A stretch of 64,000 nucleotides of DNA from Ignavibacteria bacterium (GTDB lineage: Bacteria > Bacteroidota > Ignavibacteria > Kapaibacteriales > Kapaibacteriaceae), in assembly GCA_016707005.1 (NCBI GenBank), contig JADJIQ010000002.1, positions 744,001-808,000 on the forward strand, in the 5' to 3' direction. The notes under the pieces were generated by a model that was not told the origin of the DNA, made no database searches, and saw nothing but the letters and a program-made list of their open reading frames with translations. Positions 61,660 to 64,000 of the stretch are shown in pieces (positions within the stretch are counted from its first letter, which is position 1; each line of letters begins with the position of its first letter). Made by a program: the position numbers and the translations under genes.

Positions 61660-64000
61660 ATGGCTACACAGGAACTCCAATGGTTGGCCGTACCGTATGA
61701 CGTTGAACAACGCGACGGACGGACGTATCTCTCTGTTGCGATCAGCGTAACGCCAAAACTTCAAGAGGCCACAACACAGCCACGCACGTTGGCGGACTAT
61801 CCGGATTGGATCGATTGGCCGGAGACACTCAAGAATATCAAGATCGCACTCGACTTTGATGGACTAAAGGTGAAGCCATCGGCGATGACCGTGAAGAACG
61901 AAATCGCAGATTCAGAGACATGGAAGGCGATCTTTCAGAAGACCACGCTTGTCAATCCATTCGAATACAAGCCATTTACGAACTACAAGCTCGTGTCGTT
62001 CCCGGTGAAGGGTGTACTGGCATCCGTGAATTCTGCCTACGTGAAGCTGGCAAAGGAATTCGCAACAGCACCGAAGATCGAGATGATCAAGTCTGTAGCC
62101 AAGGACACAAAGTCAAGCTTTGGTGGTCCTGCCGCACTCCCAAAGGTGATGGACCTCATGAAGGATCTCACACCGAATGATGAAGAAGAGAATAATCTGC
62201 GTCAGCTCAAGAGTGCCTTCGAAAAAGACGGCATGGCGCAAACAGCCAAGAGCCTCAACCAAAGCGAGACATCCAAGAACCCCGTACGTGGCATCAAGGG
62301 CGGTCAGGTAGAAGTTCCGTCGAGCCCCGAGACGATGATGTATCGTCCGGTTAACATGACGTCTCCTGTTGGCGGACTCCTCATGGCCGAGGTCTTTCAC
62401 ACAGCACGCAATTACAGCAAGGACAAGCCGGGTGTTGGCAAAGGGGCCAAGGTGCAACGTCGCGTAGAGCGTGCCAAGATCGCACGCCCATCCTACGACT
62501 TCCATCAAGTGGTCTCGCTCATGCGCGAGTATCCGATCATGCTTCGCAAGCTCGGCATCGTTCAGCATGTGGAGTTTGAGATCCCGAGTGGGTTTGATGA
62601 CGTAAGCAAGGTCCGTTGTCTCGTCGATTTTCCATCCCCACAACTCCCCGGCACAAAGAACACATCGCCCTGGGTAGCCTATCGACTTGATCGTTCTGGT
62701 TCACCGCAATATTGGCAGTTCCTGCCTCGCCCCCTACCCGAGTCTGAGATCAAGGGGGCTGTCCTTTGCCTCGATGATGCGAGTCACTTCGACATCATCC
62801 AGGTCGATGTAGATGCAGCTGCGATCAAGACGCTGCAGTACACTCGCGGCATGATGCATCGAGCAAAGAAGACCTTCAACACAAGAGATTCTGCGTCCGA
62901 TGCATCGCCTCCAACGGTGCGTGGCACAGGTCTGCAACTCATCCGCGTCAATCGCGGTTTGAAGCTCGCCAAAGCCATCATCAGGAATGCCCAGAACTAC
63001 AACAAGATCGTTGCGAATACAGAGGTAACGCTGTATGCGGATGACCTTCTGCGTGGATTCCGCGTGGATGTGTGGGACGACGTTTCGAAGAAGTGGCACT
63101 CATTGATGCGACGGAACGCAACGTATACCTTCCCAAAAGCAACGGGCGACTTGAAGACAACCGGCGTTACTGTGCTTGATGAAGAAGGTGTGATGACGTT
63201 TGGCGCCTCACGTCCGGTTGGTTCCGATGATACGCCGTCGATGCGCGCCCTCTATGCCCACGAAACTGTGATGCAGTGGGAAGGTTGGAGTCTTGTAGCG
63301 CCACTCATCGGACAACACATTGGTGTAGAAGATGAGTTAGCACCAGAACAGAAGAAGGCATCGCCACCTGCCACGTTTGAGTACCAGATTGAGTCGGCAG
63401 TAACAGTCGTCAAGAACTCCCTCCCGCGTTTGCGCTATGGCAGAGGCTATCGCATGCGTGCACGTGTGGTGGATGTTGTTGGCAACGGTCCGTTGCTCAA
63501 CGAGCTCGCCCCCGACGACATCTCATGCACTACTGCTCTTGTGCGGTATCTGCGTTGGGATCCGATCTCTTCTCCGATGCTTGCTCTTCGCAAACATCCT
63601 GTGGAAGGCGAGTCGCTCGAACGTATGGTGGTTCGCAACTACAATGCCAGCGAGAACGATGCTGATGAAGTAGCTACAACAGAAGTTTCGGAACGTCACG
63701 TCTATCCGCCCCTTGCCGCGCAGCAGACTTGTGAACGTCACGGACTCTTTGACGTAACACCTACCGGCAAACTCAAGGGCGACGTAACAACGTACGACCT
63801 CATCGTGAAGAAGAGCGGTCAACTCCCTTCACGTTGGTATACACGTACTGTTACCGGAGACCTCAAGCCCGAAGCAACAGACAACGTTCCACCGGCAGGC
63901 GACGCTAAAGAGAACGCGATCAACTATCCGTATGTGCCCGGTGCATCCGCTGCGCCGCCATATCTGCCGGATCCGCTTGCACGAGGACTCACGCTCAGTG
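61660..64000 (+). CDS. Large hypothetical protein, truncated by window end
   Basis: An open frame of at least 780 codons runs off the window end without a stop. It begins MATQELQWLAVPYDVEQRDG with GAGGAGG about 12 bases upstream, and has no signal peptide. Stretches such as YRPVNMTSPVGGLLMAEVFHTARNYS, LRYGRGYRMRARVVDVVGNG and the proline-rich YPYVPGASAAPPYLPDPLARG are seen. I recognise no domain. Codon use is like its neighbours. It probably works with the 1693-residue protein. Confidence 0.8.
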   Translation, partial: MATQELQWLAVPYDVEQRDGRTYLSVAISVTPKLQEATTQPRTLADYPDWIDWPETLKNIKIALDFDGLKVKPSAMTVKNEIADSETWKAIFQKTTLVNPFEYKPFTNYKLVSFPVKGVLASVNSAYVKLAKEFATAPKIEMIKSVAKDTKSSFGGPAALPKVMDLMKDLTPNDEEENNLRQLKSAFEKDGMAQTAKSLNQSETSKNPVRGIKGGQVEVPSSPETMMYRPVNMTSPVGGLLMAEVFHTARNYSKDKPGVGKGAKVQRRVERAKIARPSYDFHQVVSLMREYPIMLRKLGIVQHVEFEIPSGFDDVSKVRCLVDFPSPQLPGTKNTSPWVAYRLDRSGSPQYWQFLPRPLPESEIKGAVLCLDDASHFDIIQVDVDAAAIKTLQYTRGMMHRAKKTFNTRDSASDASPPTVRGTGLQLIRVNRGLKLAKAIIRNAQNYNKIVANTEVTLYADDLLRGFRVDVWDDVSKKWHSLMRRNATYTFPKATGDLKTTGVTVLDEEGVMTFGASRPVGSDDTPSMRALYAHETVMQWEGWSLVAPLIGQHIGVEDELAPEQKKASPPATFEYQIESAVTVVKNSLPRLRYGRGYRMRARVVDVVGNGPLLNELAPDDISCTTALVRYLRWDPISSPMLALRKHPVEGESLERMVVRNYNASENDADEVATTEVSERHVYPPLAAQQTCERHGLFDVTPTGKLKGDVTTYDLIVKKSGQLPSRWYTRTVTGDLKPEATDNVPPAGDAKENAINYPYVPGASAAPPYLPDPLARGLTLS

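Overview
The window looks like a chromosomal segment of a free-living Gram-negative bacterium of the Bacteroidota/Chlorobi (FCB) group. It has many outer-membrane and lipoprotein genes, a six-S1-domain ribosomal protein S1, tightly overlapping operons, few strong Shine-Dalgarno sites, and roughly 50% GC. My best guess is a Kapabacteria-like lineage; this rests on gene content and general impression, not on a database search.

Layout. 1-3 kb: sugar/lipid modification genes (FkbM methyltransferase, glycosyltransferase, SAM methyltransferase). 2-8 kb: a minus-strand operon rng-dxr-rseP-surE-methyltransferase, starting directly behind the SRP RNA gene. 8-9 kb: hmgA and tRNA-Arg(TCT). 9.8-15 kb: rpsA, folC, purH. 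15-20 kb: a Lon-like protease and an AddB-like nuclease. 20-24 kb: lipoprotein, alpha/beta hydrolase, ribE, MoxR-type ATPase. 24.7-29.8 kb: M28 peptidase, anti-sigma-like ATPase, outer-membrane protein, divergent histidine kinase. 30-37.7 kb: pcrA/uvrD, fmdB, trpS, aldo/keto reductase, rpe, a VapBC-like pair. 37.8-44.6 kb: a seven-gene minus-strand operon asd-manC-hyp-hutI-ygiD-cysS-DUF2520. 44.6-51.1 kb: PAP2 phosphatase, nitrilase, murC and two parvulin chaperones. 51.6-64 kb: a cell-surface cluster with a beta-barrel protein, an RCC1-repeat protein, a 1693-residue exported protein and a large protein running off the window.

The most unusual signal is a family of short-unit tandem arrays (units of 7, 8 or 12-14 bp) in intergenic gaps. 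Three of these loci (24.1, 29.8 and 51.1 kb) hold a small four-helix-bundle (S23/Avd-like) gene between two arrays in inverted orientation. The unit sequence differs between loci and the three proteins are divergent. The two best-aligned loci nevertheless share a 36-bp leader just upstream of the gene, and the third has a recognisable 35-bp version. Other loci (13.05 and 46.1 kb) have the inverted arrays with no gene between them; 9.3 kb is a composite array and 37.75 kb a degenerate one. In most cases the neighbouring gene's stop codon is itself the first TAA/TAG of the array. No transposase, integrase or reverse transcriptase is visible. This looks like a coherent element family that targets or grows from gene 3' ends.

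A second global signal is a dispersed non-palindromic word, AAGGGGCT or AGGGGGCT. I found about 50 copies over both strands, mostly inside genes, against about 4 expected by chance.
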